A stretch of DNA of 64,000 bases, from the NCBI RefSeq assembly GCF_900103645.1, contig NZ_FNHP01000001.1, positions 310,001-374,000 of the forward strand. The letters are read 5' to 3'. The position numbers and the translations under genes are program-made. Below are positions 30,261-39,930 of this stretch, one piece after another (within the stretch, counting starts at the first letter, position 1; each line of letters opens with the position of its first letter). The notes beneath the pieces were generated by a model. That model saw only the letters and a list, made by a program, of their open reading frames with translations, did no database searches and was not told where the DNA came from. The stretch comes from Oryzisolibacter propanilivorax (lineage in GTDB: Bacteria; Pseudomonadota; Gammaproteobacteria; Burkholderiales; Burkholderiaceae_C).

Positions 30261-31763
30261 TCAGCGCCGCCGGTTGCCACCGCCCAGCAAGCTGCCGAGC
30301 ACGCCGCGCAGCAATTCGCGCCCCAGGCCGGTGCCCATGGTGCGCACCGCCGACTTGGCCATGGTCTGCACCAGCCCGTCCTTCTTGCCGCCGCGCGGGC
30401 CGGTGGTGCCGAACAGCAGGTCGTTCAGCTCGCCTTTCAGGCCGCCCGGGGGCGTATCTGCACCAGCGGCCGGCGGGGCCGCCGTCGCCTCTGCACGCCC
30501 GCGCAGCCGCTCGTAGGCCGATTCGCGGTCCACCGTCTGGTCATAGCGCCCGGCCACCAGCGAGCCCGCCAGCAGCGTGTGCCGCTCTTCCTCAGTCACC
30601 GGGCCGATGCGGCTGCCAGGGGGAATGACGAAAGCGCGCTCGGTCTCGCTGGGGCGGCCCTTGGCGTCCAGCAGGCTGACCAGTGCCTCGCCCACCGCCA
30701 GTTCGGTGATGGCGGCCTCGATGTCCAGCCCGGCCTTCGGGCGCATGGTGCTGGCCGTGGCCTTTACCGCCTTCTGGTCGCGCGGGGTGAAGGCGCGCAG
30801 CGCGTGCTGCACGCGGTTGCCCAGCTGCGCCAGCACGCTGTCGGGGATGTCCAGCGGGTTCTGCGTGACGAAGTACACGCCGACGCCCTTGGAGCGCACC
30901 AAGCGCACCACCAGTTCGATGCGCTCGACCAGCACCTTGGGCGCGTCGGTGAACAGCAGGTGCGCCTCGTCGAAGAAGAACACCAGCTTGGGGCGGTCCG
31001 GGTCGCCGATCTCGGGCAGGCGCTCGAACAGCTCGGACAGCAGCCACAGCAGGAAGGTGGCGTACAGGCGCGGCGCGTTCATCAGCCGGTCGGCCGCCAG
31101 GATGTTGACCACGCCGCGCCCATCGACGGTCTGCAGCAGGTCGTCGATGTCCAGCATCGGCTCGCCGAAGAACCGGTCGCCCCCCTGCTGCTCCAGGCCG
31201 AGCAGCGCACGCTGGATGGCGCCGATGCTGGCGCTGCTGACGTTGCCGTACTCGGTGGTGAACTGCTTCGCGTTGTCGCCCACGTGCTGCACCATGGCGC
31301 GCAGGTCTTTCAGGTCCAGCAGCAGCAGGCCCTGGTCGTCGGCGATCTTGAACACCAGGGTCAGCACGCCCGCCTGCGTCTCGTTCAGCGCCAGCATGCG
31401 CGCCAGCAGCAGCGGCCCCATGTCGGAGATGGTGGCGCGCACCGGATGGCCCTGCTCGCCGAACACATCCCACAACGTAGTCGGGCAGGCCGTGGGCGCG
31501 GGCGGGTTGATGCTGCGCTCGGCCAGCACCGCGGCCAGCTTCACGCCAATGTGGCCCGGCTGGCTGATGCCGGTCAGGTCGCCCTTGACGTCGGCCATGA
31601 ACACCGGCACGCCGATGCCGGAGAACTGCTCGGCCAGGGCCTGCAGCGTCACCGTCTTGCCGGTGCCGGTGGCACCGGTGACAAGACCGTGACGATTCGC
31701 CAGCGCCGGCAGCAGCAGGCACTCGGCATGGGCGTTGCGCGCCAGGAGCAGGGGTTCGGCCAT
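30261..31763 (-). CDS. yjgR: HerA-like ATPase of DUF853 (YjgR)
   Basis: 500 residues, the same as E. coli YjgR. Walker A is [18 protein letters not shown] near residues 30-47, Walker B is [12 protein letters not shown] near 264-275, and [12 protein letters not shown] follows as sensor region. The C-terminal 60 residues are Gly/Arg-rich and variable. It belongs to the FtsK-HerA superfamily; its biological role is unknown, although nucleic-acid translocation is presumed from the family. Repeat copy D separates it from the upstream torA-like gene, and the divergent yebC starts 80 bases beyond its start codon. Confidence 0.92.
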   Translation of the reverse strand: MAEPLLLARNAHAECLLLPALANRHGLVTGATGTGKTVTLQALAEQFSGIGVPVFMADVKGDLTGISQPGHIGVKLAAVLAERSINPPAPTACPTTLWDVFGEQGHPVRATISDMGPLLLARMLALNETQAGVLTLVFKIADDQGLLLLDLKDLRAMVQHVGDNAKQFTTEYGNVSSASIGAIQRALLGLEQQGGDRFFGEPMLDIDDLLQTVDGRGVVNILAADRLMNAPRLYATFLLWLLSELFERLPEIGDPDRPKLVFFFDEAHLLFTDAPKVLVERIELVVRLVRSKGVGVYFVTQNPLDIPDSVLAQLGNRVQHALRAFTPRDQKAVKATASTMRPKAGLDIEAAITELAVGEALVSLLDAKGRPSETERAFVIPPGSRIGPVTEEERHTLLAGSLVAGRYDQTVDRESAYERLRGRAEATAAPPAAGADTPPGGLKGELNDLLFGTTGPRGGKKDGLVQTMAKSAVRTMGTGLGRELLRGVLGSLLGGGNRRR

Positions 31764-31843
31764 ATCAGGGAAACCGCCTAGGCGGGAAAAGTAGAATCGC
31801 CCGCTAGGTTAAATCAACTCACACGAAAACAAGGACGGGTGCC

Positions 31844-32563
31844 GTGGCAGGACACAGCAAATGGGCCAACATCCAGCATCGCAAGGGCCGGCAGGATGAA
31901 AAACGCGGCAGGATCTGGACCCGCCTGATCCGCGAGATCATGGTCGCGGCGCGCCAGGGCGGTGGCGACGCCGCCACCAACCCGCGCCTGCGCCTGGCGG
32001 TGGAGAAGGCCCGCGCGGCCAACATGCCCGCCGACAACATCAAGCGCAACATCGACAAGGCCACCGGCAATTTGGACGGCGTGACCTACGAGGAAATCCG
32101 TTACGAGGGCTACGGCATCGGCGGCGCGGCCATCATCGTCGACACCATGACCGACAACCGCGTGCGCACCGTGGCCGAGGTGCGGCATGCGTTTTCCAAG
32201 CACGGCGGCAACATGGGCACCGAGGGCTCGGTGGCGTTCCAGTTCCGCCATGTCGGCCAACTGGTGTTCGCCCCGGGCACCGATGAGGACCAAGTCATGG
32301 AGGTGGCGCTGGAAGCCGGCGCCGAGGACGTGATCAGCGACGACGAGGGTGCCATCGAGGTGCTGACCTCGCCCGGCGACTTCGAAGCCGTGAAGGACGC
32401 GCTGGCCGCTGCCGGCCTGCAGCCGGAGCTGGCCGAGGTCACCATGCGCGCCGACAACACCATAGCGCTGGAGGGCGACGACGCCGCGCGCATGCAAAAA
32501 CTCCTGGACGTGCTGGAAGACCTGGACGACGTCCAGGAGGTCTACCACAACGCCGAGCTGTAA
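31844..32563 (+). CDS. yebC: YebC/PmpR family regulator
   Basis: 239 residues with a GTG start at 31844 preceded by AAGGACGG. The N-terminal (V/M)[21 protein letters not shown] is diagnostic of the family. The following [21 protein letters not shown] and the acidic C-terminal half match throughout. YebC proteins were described as transcription regulators and more recently as translation factors that help ribosomes at difficult (proline) motifs. A TAGAAT -10-like sequence is at 31792. purD follows after eight bases and is probably co-transcribed. Confidence 0.96.
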   Translation: MAGHSKWANIQHRKGRQDEKRGRIWTRLIREIMVAARQGGGDAATNPRLRLAVEKARAANMPADNIKRNIDKATGNLDGVTYEEIRYEGYGIGGAAIIVDTMTDNRVRTVAEVRHAFSKHGGNMGTEGSVAFQFRHVGQLVFAPGTDEDQVMEVALEAGAEDVISDDEGAIEVLTSPGDFEAVKDALAAAGLQPELAEVTMRADNTIALEGDDAARMQKLLDVLEDLDDVQEVYHNAEL

Positions 32564-32571
32564 ATCACCCC

Positions 32572-33852
32572 ATGAAGATTCTTGTCATCGGCGGCGGCGG
32601 GCGCGAGCACGCGCTGGCCTGGAAGCTGGCCCAGTCGCCCAAGGCCACGCGCGTGTACGTGGCGCCGGGCAACGGCGGCACGGCGCACGGCGCCAAACTG
32701 GAAAACCTGCCCCTGACCGACGTGCGCGCCCTGCGCGAGTGGGCGCAGGAGCACAAGGTCGGCCTGACCGTGGTCGGCCCCGAGGCGCCGCTGGCCGCCG
32801 GCGTGGTGGACGAGTTCCGCGCGCACGGCCTGCGCATCTTCGGTCCGACGCGGGCTGCCGCGCAGTTGGAAAGCTCCAAGGCGTTCTCCAAGGCCTTCAT
32901 GCGTCGCCACGGCATTCCCACAGCCGACTACGACACCTTCACCGAGCCGCAGGCGGCGCACGCCTTCATCGACCGCGTGGGTGCGCCCATCGTCGTCAAG
33001 GCCGATGGCCTGGCCGCCGGCAAGGGCGTGGTGGTGGCGATGACGACGGACGAGGCGCACGCCGCGGTGGACGACATGCTGCAGGGCAACACGCTGGGCG
33101 TGGCGCACAACGAAGGGGGCGCGCGCGTCGTTATCGAGGAATTCCTGGAAGGCGAGGAGGCCAGCTTCATCGTGCTGTGCGACGGCAAGGACGTCGTCGC
33201 CCTGGCCACCAGCCAGGACCACAAGCGCCTCAAAGACGGCGACCAGGGCCCTAACACCGGCGGCATGGGCGCGTATTCGCCCGCGCCCGTGGTCACCGCC
33301 GACGTGCACGCCCGCGCCATGCGCGAGGTCATCCTGCCTACCGTGCGCGGCATGGAAAAGGACGGCATCCCGTACACCGGTTTCCTGTACGCCGGCCTGA
33401 TGATCGACGCGCAGGGCCACCCCAAGACGCTGGAGTTCAACTGCCGCATGGGCGATCCGGAAACGCAGCCCATCCTGATGCGCCTGAAAAGCGACTTGGT
33501 GGACTTGCTGGCGGCAGGCGCCGACGGCCGCCTGGGCGACGTCGAGCTGCAATGGGACCGGCGCACCGCCCTGGGCGTGGTGCTGGCCGCGCACGGCTAC
33601 CCCGAGGCCCCGCGCAAGGGCGATGCCATCACCGGCATCCCGCCCGAGGCGGACGACGCCGTGGTGTTCCACGCCGGCACGCAGCTGGACGAGGACGGCA
33701 CGCTGCGCGCCACCGGTGGGCGCGTGCTGTGCGCCACGGCGCTGGCCGACAACGTGCGCCAGGCGCAGCAGCGTGCCTATGACGTGGTGCGCCAGATCCA
33801 CCTCGACGGTGCGCAGTGGCGCAGCGACATCGGCCACCGGGCCGTGAAATGA
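32572..33852 (+). CDS. purD: Phosphoribosylamine-glycine ligase (GAR synthetase)
   Basis: 426 residues (E. coli 429). The N-domain begins KILVIGGGGREHALAWKL, and the ATP-grasp domain has PIVVKADGLAAGKGVVVA and the GGMGAYSPAP block. LEFNCRMGDPETQPILMRL carries the metal ligands. It catalyses the second step of de novo purine synthesis. Its position between yebC and hemF is the usual one in this family. Confidence 0.97.
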   Translation: MKILVIGGGGREHALAWKLAQSPKATRVYVAPGNGGTAHGAKLENLPLTDVRALREWAQEHKVGLTVVGPEAPLAAGVVDEFRAHGLRIFGPTRAAAQLESSKAFSKAFMRRHGIPTADYDTFTEPQAAHAFIDRVGAPIVVKADGLAAGKGVVVAMTTDEAHAAVDDMLQGNTLGVAHNEGGARVVIEEFLEGEEASFIVLCDGKDVVALATSQDHKRLKDGDQGPNTGGMGAYSPAPVVTADVHARAMREVILPTVRGMEKDGIPYTGFLYAGLMIDAQGHPKTLEFNCRMGDPETQPILMRLKSDLVDLLAAGADGRLGDVELQWDRRTALGVVLAAHGYPEAPRKGDAITGIPPEADDAVVFHAGTQLDEDGTLRATGGRVLCATALADNVRQAQQRAYDVVRQIHLDGAQWRSDIGHRAVK

Positions 33853-33975
33853 GGCGCAACCCCCTGAGCCGCTGCGCGGCTTCCCTCTGCTCTGGCGCTT
33901 CGCTGGGAAGGGGGACGATGCCAGCGGCCTGGCGGAGCCAGATCCGCGGCATCCGCGCGTCTGACACGGCGCGGT
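33853..33975. repeat. GC-rich intergenic repeat-like element of Comamonadaceae type
   Basis: The stretch CAACCCCCTGAGCCGCTGCG..GCTTCCC..CTTCGCTGGGAAGGGGGACGATGCC..GCGGCCTGGCGGAGCCAGATCCGCGGCAT resembles a long dispersed intergenic element I know from Acidovorax and relatives. Inside it, CTTCCC/GGGAAG and CCCCCT/AGGGGG arms can pair. There is one copy in this window, so the repeat status rests on recollection, not on this sequence. Confidence 0.5.
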
Positions 33976-34016
33976 TTCGTGCGCCATGCCCTTTTGAATG
34001 ACTGGCGACTGCAACC

Positions 34017-34931
34017 ATGCGCGAAGAAGTACGTAGCTACCTTGTGAACCTGCAAGACCGCATCACGAGCGCCATCGAAGACGCCGAAGGCGAGGGCGGT
34101 GCGCGCTTCCGCGAGGATGCGTGGCAGCGTCCGGCCGATTCATCCCTGCAGGGCGACGGTATCACCCGCATCCTGGAGGGCGGGCGCGTGTTTGAGCGCG
34201 CCGGCTGCGGCTTCTCGCACGTCAGCGGCCCGCAATTGCCGCCTTCGGCCACGCAGCACCGGCCTGAGCTGGCCGGCGCGCCGTTCGAGGCCATGGGCGT
34301 GTCGCTGGTCTTCCACCCGCGCAACCCGTATGTGCCCACGGTGCACATGAACGTGCGCATGATCGCCGCCGGGCAGCCGGGCCAGGAGCCGGTGTGCTGG
34401 TTCGGCGGCGGCATGGACCTGACGCCGTACTACGGCTTCGACGAGGACGCGGCGCACTTCCACCGGGCCTGCCAGGGCGCGCTGGCGCCGTTCGGCGAGG
34501 AGCTGTACCCGCGCTTCAAGCAATGGTGCGACGAGTACTTCTACCTCAAGCACCGGGACGAACAGCGCGGCGTGGGCGGCGTCTTCTTCGACGATTTTGC
34601 CGAACTGGGCTTCGAGCGCAGTTTCGCCATGCTGCAAAGCGTGGGCGATGCATTTTTGCCGGCGTACCTGCCGATCGTGCAGCGCCGCATGGACATGCCA
34701 TACGGCGCGCGCGAGCGCGACTGGCAGCTGTACCGGCGCGGGCGCTACGTCGAGTTCAACCTGGTCTGGGACCGTGGCACGCACTTCGGCCTGCAGTCGG
34801 GCGGGCGCACCGAGTCCATCCTGCTGTCCATGCCGCCGCTGGCGGCCTGGAGCTACCGGCGCGAGGCCGAGCCCGGTTCGCGCGAAGCCGAACTCACGGC
34901 CCGCTACCTGCAGCGCCGCGACTGGCTCTGA
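34017..34931 (+). CDS. hemF: Oxygen-dependent coproporphyrinogen III oxidase
   Basis: 304 residues (E. coli 299). The family signatures [62 protein letters not shown] and [31 protein letters not shown] are all present. It decarboxylates coproporphyrinogen III to protoporphyrinogen IX using O2. The oxygen-independent enzyme HemN is also encoded in this window (55.6 kb), so haem can be made with and without oxygen. In many related genomes nadD lies directly downstream; here it does not. Confidence 0.97.
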   Translation: MREEVRSYLVNLQDRITSAIEDAEGEGGARFREDAWQRPADSSLQGDGITRILEGGRVFERAGCGFSHVSGPQLPPSATQHRPELAGAPFEAMGVSLVFHPRNPYVPTVHMNVRMIAAGQPGQEPVCWFGGGMDLTPYYGFDEDAAHFHRACQGALAPFGEELYPRFKQWCDEYFYLKHRDEQRGVGGVFFDDFAELGFERSFAMLQSVGDAFLPAYLPIVQRRMDMPYGARERDWQLYRRGRYVEFNLVWDRGTHFGLQSGGRTESILLSMPPLAAWSYRREAEPGSREAELTARYLQRRDWL

Positions 34932-35046
34932 AGCCGCCTTCAGCTCACCTTTCGATAGCGTCCTGCGCAGGCAGGACGCGGACTACATCCCTTTGCGGGC
35001 ACGCAACGCTATAGTGCCCCCCATCTCCACCCCACACCTTAGACCG

Positions 35047-35862
35047 ATGAGCACTTCCACGAAATCGGAAACCGCAGCCAAGCGCGACGTCACCAAGCTG
35101 CAACGCGCCATCGTCGATGGCCTGGAGGACGTCAAGGCCCAGGACATCCAGATCTTCAACACCGAGCACCTGTCGCCGCTGTTCGAGCGCGTCGTGGTCG
35201 CCACCGGCACTTCCAACCGCCAGACTAAGGCGCTGGCCGCCAGCGTGCGCGATGCCGTGCGCGAGGCCGGCTTTGCCAAGCCGCGCACCGAGGGCGAGGA
35301 CAATGGCGAATGGATCATCGTGGACTGCGGCCCGGCCGTGGTGCACGTGATGCAGCCGGCCATCCGCCAGTACTACCGCCTGGAGGAGATCTGGGGCGAG
35401 AAGCCCGTGCGCCTGAAGCTAGGCGCCGCCAAGCCGCGCAAGACCATGGCCTCTGAGGATGCCTCGGCCGAGGCCAAGCCGGCCGCGAAGAAGACCCGCG
35501 CACCGGCGCGTAAGACGGCGGCAGCGTTCGAGGACGCGGCGCCCGCCACTGCCGCGCGCAAGGCACCGGCGCGCAAGGCCGCCACCGGCGTGGCCAAGGC
35601 CGCCACGCCCAAGGCGGCGCCCGCCAAGAAGGCCCCCGTGCGCAAGACGGCGGGCACGGCCACCGCGGTGGCTAGCAAGACAGGCAGCGCTGCGCGCAAG
35701 ACCGCCGCCAAGACGGCCGCCAAGACCGTGGTGGTGAACAAGCCGGTGGCCAAGAAGGCCGCCGTCGCCAAGAAGGCCGCCGTCGCCAGGAAGGCCCCAG
35801 CCAAAAAGGCCGCCGCGCCGCGCAAGGCGCCGGCGAAGAAGGCCGCCGGCCGCGCCGGTTGA
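35047..35862 (+). CDS. rsfS: Ribosome silencing factor RsfS with long Lys/Ala/Pro tail
   Basis: 271 residues, about twice the usual 105-140. Residues 1-125 are the RsfS domain: LQRAIVDGLEDVKAQDIQIF, then VVATGTSNRQTKALAASV and WIIVDCGPAVVHVMQPAIRQYYRLEEIW. RsfS binds ribosomal protein uL14 and blocks subunit joining in starvation. Residues about 135-271 are low-complexity and highly basic, with many KKAA, RKAPA and AKKA units, similar to histone H1-like tails. The tail may bind rRNA or DNA, but this is inference. The ATG at 35047 gives MSTSTKSETAA. rlmH follows after 20 bases. Confidence 0.93.
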   Translation: MSTSTKSETAAKRDVTKLQRAIVDGLEDVKAQDIQIFNTEHLSPLFERVVVATGTSNRQTKALAASVRDAVREAGFAKPRTEGEDNGEWIIVDCGPAVVHVMQPAIRQYYRLEEIWGEKPVRLKLGAAKPRKTMASEDASAEAKPAAKKTRAPARKTAAAFEDAAPATAARKAPARKAATGVAKAATPKAAPAKKAPVRKTAGTATAVASKTGSAARKTAAKTAAKTVVVNKPVAKKAAVAKKAAVARKAPAKKAAAPRKAPAKKAAGRAG

Positions 35863-35882
35863 CCCTGCCGGGCTAGCGCGCG

Positions 35883-36350
35883 ATGAAGCTGCTGATCGTC
35901 GCTGTCGGCCAGCGCGTGCCCGACTGGGCGCAGACGGCGTGGGACGACTACGCCAAGCGCTTTCCGCATGAGCTCAAAGTCGAGCTCAAGGCCGTGAAGA
36001 CCGAGCCGCGCGGCTCCAAGACGCTGGAGGCGCTGTACGCCGCCGAGCGCGAGCGCATCGAGGCCGCCATCCCGCGTGGCACGCGCGTGGTGGCGCTGGA
36101 CGAGCGCGGCACGGCCCTGACCACCAAGGCGCTGGCACAGCGGCTGCAGGACTGGCAGCTGTCGGGCGACGATGTGGCGCTGGTCATCGGCGGCCCTGAC
36201 GGGCTCGACCCGGCGCTGCGCCAGTCGGCGCACGAGCGCATCCGCCTGTCCGACCTGACGCTTCCGCACGCCATGGTGCGGGTGCTGCTGGTCGAGCAGC
36301 TGTACCGCGCCTGGTCGGTCAATGCCGGCCACCCGTACCACCGGGAATAG
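35883..36350 (+). CDS. rlmH: 23S rRNA pseudouridine-1915 N3-methyltransferase
   Basis: 155 residues, the same as E. coli RlmH. The SPOUT fold is recognised by [53 protein letters not shown] and the C-terminal [18 protein letters not shown] with its SAM-binding knot. It methylates pseudouridine 1915 of 23S rRNA. The rsfS-rlmH pair is widely conserved. Confidence 0.97.
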   Translation: MKLLIVAVGQRVPDWAQTAWDDYAKRFPHELKVELKAVKTEPRGSKTLEALYAAERERIEAAIPRGTRVVALDERGTALTTKALAQRLQDWQLSGDDVALVIGGPDGLDPALRQSAHERIRLSDLTLPHAMVRVLLVEQLYRAWSVNAGHPYHRE

Positions 36351-36418
36351 CTTTTGCTTCATTTTTGATAGCTAATGGCTCTTGATTTATAAGGGCCAGA
36401 GGCTGTTTTGGCTTGAAA
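36351..36418. repeat. Intergenic palindromic repeat, copy E
   Basis: CTTTTGCTTCATTTTTGATA, then GCTAATGGCTCTTGATTTAT and AAGGGCCAGAGGCTGTTTTG. The arms are imperfect (GGCTCTTG against AAGGGCC). It fills the whole gap between rlmH and maf. Confidence 0.75.
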
Positions 36419-37036
36419 ATGCCCGATTTCATCTACCTTGCCTCGCAAAGCCCGCGGCGCAGCCAGCTGCTGGAGCAGATCGGCGTGCGCCACGTGCTGC
36501 TGCTGCCCAACGCCGCGGGCGACGCGCCCGAGGACGCTGAGGCGCTGGAGGCGCCGCTGCCGGGCGAGGATGCGCAGGACTACGTGCAACGCGTGACCGC
36601 CCTGAAAACCGACGCGGCGCTGGCCCGGCAAGCGCGCCGCGCATTGCCCGCGGCGCCCATCCTGTGCTGCGACACCACCGTGGCGCTGGACGGCGCCATC
36701 CTCGGCAAGCCGCAGGACGCGCAGGACGCCACGCGCATGCTGGCGCGCCTGGCCGGGCGCGAGCACCAGGTGCTGACCGCCGTGCAGCTGGCCTGGGCCG
36801 GTCGGCGCCAGGCGGCGCTGTCGTGCTCGCGCGTGCGCTTCGCGCCCTTGAGCGCTGCGCAGATCGACGCCTATGTCGCCAGCGGCGAGCCGCAGGGCAA
36901 GGCCGGCGCCTACGGCATCCAGGGCCGCGCGGCGGCGTTCGTCGAGCGCATCGAGGGCAGCTACTCCGGCATCATGGGCCTGCCGCTGTTCGAGACCGCG
37001 CAGCTGCTGGGTGCGGCGGGGCTAGCGCCGAGCTAA
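36419..37036 (+). CDS. maf: Maf-family nucleotide pyrophosphatase
   Basis: 205 residues. The N-terminal [18 protein letters not shown] is the Maf signature, [19 protein letters not shown] gives the catalytic aspartate region, and [30 protein letters not shown] closes the fold. Maf proteins hydrolyse non-canonical or modified NTPs to monophosphates. The usual downstream neighbour in this order of bacteria is rng; here the nir cluster lies between the two. The ATG at 36419 is used; a TTG two codons before is in the repeat. Confidence 0.94.
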   Translation: MPDFIYLASQSPRRSQLLEQIGVRHVLLLPNAAGDAPEDAEALEAPLPGEDAQDYVQRVTALKTDAALARQARRALPAAPILCCDTTVALDGAILGKPQDAQDATRMLARLAGREHQVLTAVQLAWAGRRQAALSCSRVRFAPLSAAQIDAYVASGEPQGKAGAYGIQGRAAAFVERIEGSYSGIMGLPLFETAQLLGAAGLAPS

Positions 37037-37058
37037 AGCAGCCGCTGTCCCGGCGCGC

Positions 37059-38720
37059 TCAGTGCGAGGTGCCCTCGCTGCGTGTGATCTTGTTCCAGAC
37101 GTTGTACTTGCCCACCGGCTTGCGCATCGGCAGGCGCTTGACCTCGCGCAGCGTCTGCGCGTCATACACCACCAGCGCGCCGTCGTCCTCCCAGACGCTG
37201 GCCAGCGCGTAGCGGCCGTCGCGCGTGAACTCGATGTGCGCCAGCGTGCGGCCCGGCTCGCGCACCTGCGCCACGGGCTGCAGCGTGCGCTTGTCGATGA
37301 TGGTCAGCGTGTCGCGGGCCGTGGGGCTCATCATCGAATCGGTCCAGGCGTATGGCGTGGCCTCGTGGCTGCGCATGAAAAAGCCTGGCCCCGGCGTGGG
37401 GATGGTGCGCACGGTCTTCCAGGTCTGCATGTCGATCACATCCACTGCGCCGCCGCCCAGGTTGGGGCTGGCCAGCACCGTCGTGCCCTGCCAGGCGAAA
37501 GTGATGCCCGAGCCCAGGTGCGGCATGCCGGCGATCGGCAGGTCGGCCACCTTGACGCGCGCGTCCAGGTTGACCACCTGCGCGCTGGCGCGCTCGGGTG
37601 CGGCGCCGGCTGCGGCACGGCCCTGCGGGCGGGTGGCGCCCAGCACATGGCGGTAGGACTGGTCGAAGAAGAAGTCGTCCAGCGGCTCGCGCAGCGGCGT
37701 GCGGCGCACGCCGAAGTAGCCGGGGGTGGCAATGGCCTCGCCCATCTTGTAGTCGTGCACCAGGCCATCGTGGATCGGCGCGGCCTGCGGGTCGTACGAG
37801 ATCTCCCACAGCTCGGGGATGTCCTTGAGCGCGACCACGAAGCTCTTGCGCGGCGCGGCGTCGTACACCGCCGACACGCGCGAGCTGGCCTTGCCGTCCA
37901 GCGTGGCGGCGGCGTAGGTTTTCACCAGGTTCAGCTCGGCGTCGAACAGCGCCACGGTGCGCGGCAGGTAGTTGGCGGCCATGACCCAGCGGCCGTCGCC
38001 GCTCACCGCCACGTTGCGCATGTTCAGCCCGGCGCGCACCTCGGCCACCACGCGCAGGCGCCACAGGTCGTACTTGGTGATCCAGCCGTCGCGCGAACCG
38101 AAGAAGACATAGCGCCCGTCGGGCGTGAACTTCGGCCCGCCGTGCAGCGCGTAGCGGCTGGCAAAGCGGGCGATGACCTCGAAGCGGTCGCCGTCCAGCA
38201 GCGAGACGTGGTGGTCGCCGCCCTCGACGACGACGAACAGGTTCATCGGGTCGGCGTTCCATAGCGGGCGCGCCGGCTCGTCCGGCGGCGCCGGCGTGAA
38301 GCTGCGCGAGGCGCGGATGTCGTCCTCGCCCCAGCGCGGCGCGGGCTGCACTGGGGCGCGCACCCAGTCGGCCAGCGCGGCGCTCTCGGCGTCCGACAGC
38401 ACCTCGGCGAAGCCGCCCATCTGCGTGGCCTGGCGGCCCTCGCGGATCACGCGCAGCACCTCGGCGGGGCGGGTGCGCTCCAGACTCTCGGGCAGCAGCG
38501 CCGGGCCCATCAGGCCGGTGCGCTGCGCGCCGTGGCAGGCGGCGCAGTGCTGCTGGTACAGCAGGGCCGGACTGCGGCTACCAGCGGGCACAGGGGCGGT
38601 GGCGGCTGCATCGGTGGCCGCCGTGGCGGCAGGCGCCGCCTGGGCGAATGCCAGGCCGGCGGTCAGCGTCCAGAGCGCCAGGGCGGCGTGCAGCCAGGGG
38701 CGGTGTAAGCGTTCAGGCAT
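37059..38720 (-). CDS. nirN: NirN: cytochrome c / haem d1-type beta-propeller protein
   Basis: 553 residues. A signal peptide (1-27) is followed by a cytochrome c domain with CAACH at 59-63 and an eight-bladed propeller from about residue 150 (NLFVVVEGGDHHVSLLDGDRF, then KYDLWRLRVVAEV). It is homologous to NirS, but both distal histidines of the NirS active site (P. aeruginosa His327 and His369) appear replaced: the first region reads VYDAAPRKSFVVALKD and the second DDFFFDQSYRHVLGATR. That fits NirN, which oxidises dihydro-haem d1 to haem d1 in the periplasm. It is last in the nirC-F-DL-G-H-J-N operon, and its start overlaps nirJ by eight bases. Confidence 0.9.
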   Translation of the reverse strand: MPERLHRPWLHAALALWTLTAGLAFAQAAPAATAATDAAATAPVPAGSRSPALLYQQHCAACHGAQRTGLMGPALLPESLERTRPAEVLRVIREGRQATQMGGFAEVLSDAESAALADWVRAPVQPAPRWGEDDIRASRSFTPAPPDEPARPLWNADPMNLFVVVEGGDHHVSLLDGDRFEVIARFASRYALHGGPKFTPDGRYVFFGSRDGWITKYDLWRLRVVAEVRAGLNMRNVAVSGDGRWVMAANYLPRTVALFDAELNLVKTYAAATLDGKASSRVSAVYDAAPRKSFVVALKDIPELWEISYDPQAAPIHDGLVHDYKMGEAIATPGYFGVRRTPLREPLDDFFFDQSYRHVLGATRPQGRAAAGAAPERASAQVVNLDARVKVADLPIAGMPHLGSGITFAWQGTTVLASPNLGGGAVDVIDMQTWKTVRTIPTPGPGFFMRSHEATPYAWTDSMMSPTARDTLTIIDKRTLQPVAQVREPGRTLAHIEFTRDGRYALASVWEDDGALVVYDAQTLREVKRLPMRKPVGKYNVWNKITRSEGTSH

Positions 38721-39924
38721 GGGTCACCTCGATGCGGCGCTGGCGTCTGGCGGGTGGCAGCGGCGTGCTGGCGGCCCCAACCTCGTCGTCGCGCAGATAG
38801 CAGCCCGGGTCCTCGAACCAGGGGTTGCCGGTCAGCTGCTGGGCGCGCACGCGGGTGTTGCCGTTGCAGATCGCCAGGTGCCGGCAGCCGGCGCAGCGCC
38901 CCTGCACCGGGCGCGGGCGCGCCTTCAGCCCGGCCATCAGCGCATCGCCGGTGTCGTTCCAGATCTGCGAGAACGGCCGCGCGCGCACGCTGCCCAGGTC
39001 GTGGTGCCACCACATGGTGTCGGGGTGCACATGGCCCAGGTTGTCGATGTTGGCCACCATCTGCCCGCTGGCATTGCCGCCCCAGGCCACCAGGCGCTGG
39101 CGCAGCGCGTCCTCCCACCGCGGCAGGTGCTGGCGCGTCCACTGCAGCAGGAACGGGCCGTCGGCATCGTTGTTGCCGCTGACGTAGTCGTCCAGGCTGC
39201 CGGCCTGCGCGGCGGCCCAGGCATGGTCGAACAGCAGCTGCATGGCGGCGCGCGTGGCCTGGTGCTGCGCGTCCTGGTCGCGGTGGATGTTGCCGCGCCC
39301 GGCGTAGTTCAGGTGCGAGAAGTAGAACTTGTGCGCCCCCACCTCGCGCATCAGCGCCAGCAGCGCCGGCAGATCGTGCGCGTTCAGCGCGGTCATGGTG
39401 TAGCGCAGGCCCACTTTCACGCCCACCGCGCCCAGGTGGCCGATGGCCGCCAGGCTGCGGTCGAAGGCGCCGTCCAGGCGGCGGAAGCGGTCGTGCGTGG
39501 CGCGCAGCCCGTCCAGGCTGATGCCGACGTAGTCGAAGCCGGCGCGCGCGATGCGCCCGGCCATGGGCGCGTCGATCAGCGTGCCGTTGGTGGACAGGCC
39601 GGTATAGAAGCCCAGCTGGCGCGCGCGCGCGGCGATCTCGAACAGATCCGGGCGCAGCAGCGGCTCGCCGCCCGAGAGGATCAGCGCCGGCACGCCGAAC
39701 GCCTTCAGGTCGTCCATCACGGCGAACACTTCCTGAAGCGACAGCTCGCCGGCGTAGTCGTGGTCGGCTGACAGCGCGTAGCAGTGCTTGCACGTCAGGT
39801 TGCAGCGGCGGATCAGGTTCCAGATGACGACCGGCCCGCGCGCGGCGCGCTCGCGCACGGCGGGCCAGTGGCCGGTGGCTTGGGCCTGCGCCAGCTCGCG
39901 CAGGTACTGGCTGATGCGGAACAT
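38713..39924 (-). CDS. nirJ: Haem d1 biosynthesis radical SAM protein NirJ
   Basis: 403 residues. The radical SAM cluster motif CNLTCKHCYAL is at about residues 41-50, LILSGGEPLLRPDLF is the GGE motif, and YVGISLDGL follows. The C-terminal part has further cysteines (GRCAGCRHLAICNGN, DPGCYLRD) as in SPASM-type proteins. NirJ removes the propionate side chains of 12,18-didecarboxysirohaem and adds the oxo groups, giving the haem d1 precursor. It is between nirH (six bases apart) and nirN (eight-base overlap), so the genes are translationally coupled. Confidence 0.95.
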   Translation of the reverse strand: MFRISQYLRELAQAQATGHWPAVRERAARGPVVIWNLIRRCNLTCKHCYALSADHDYAGELSLQEVFAVMDDLKAFGVPALILSGGEPLLRPDLFEIAARARQLGFYTGLSTNGTLIDAPMAGRIARAGFDYVGISLDGLRATHDRFRRLDGAFDRSLAAIGHLGAVGVKVGLRYTMTALNAHDLPALLALMREVGAHKFYFSHLNYAGRGNIHRDQDAQHQATRAAMQLLFDHAWAAAQAGSLDDYVSGNNDADGPFLLQWTRQHLPRWEDALRQRLVAWGGNASGQMVANIDNLGHVHPDTMWWHHDLGSVRARPFSQIWNDTGDALMAGLKARPRPVQGRCAGCRHLAICNGNTRVRAQQLTGNPWFEDPGCYLRDDEVGAASTPLPPARRQRRIEVTHA

Positions 39925-39930
39925 GGGCGT

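Noticed and set aside
37059-38720. Nitrite reductase NirS
   Set aside because: The protein lacks the equivalents of both distal active-site histidines and is at the nirN position of the operon.
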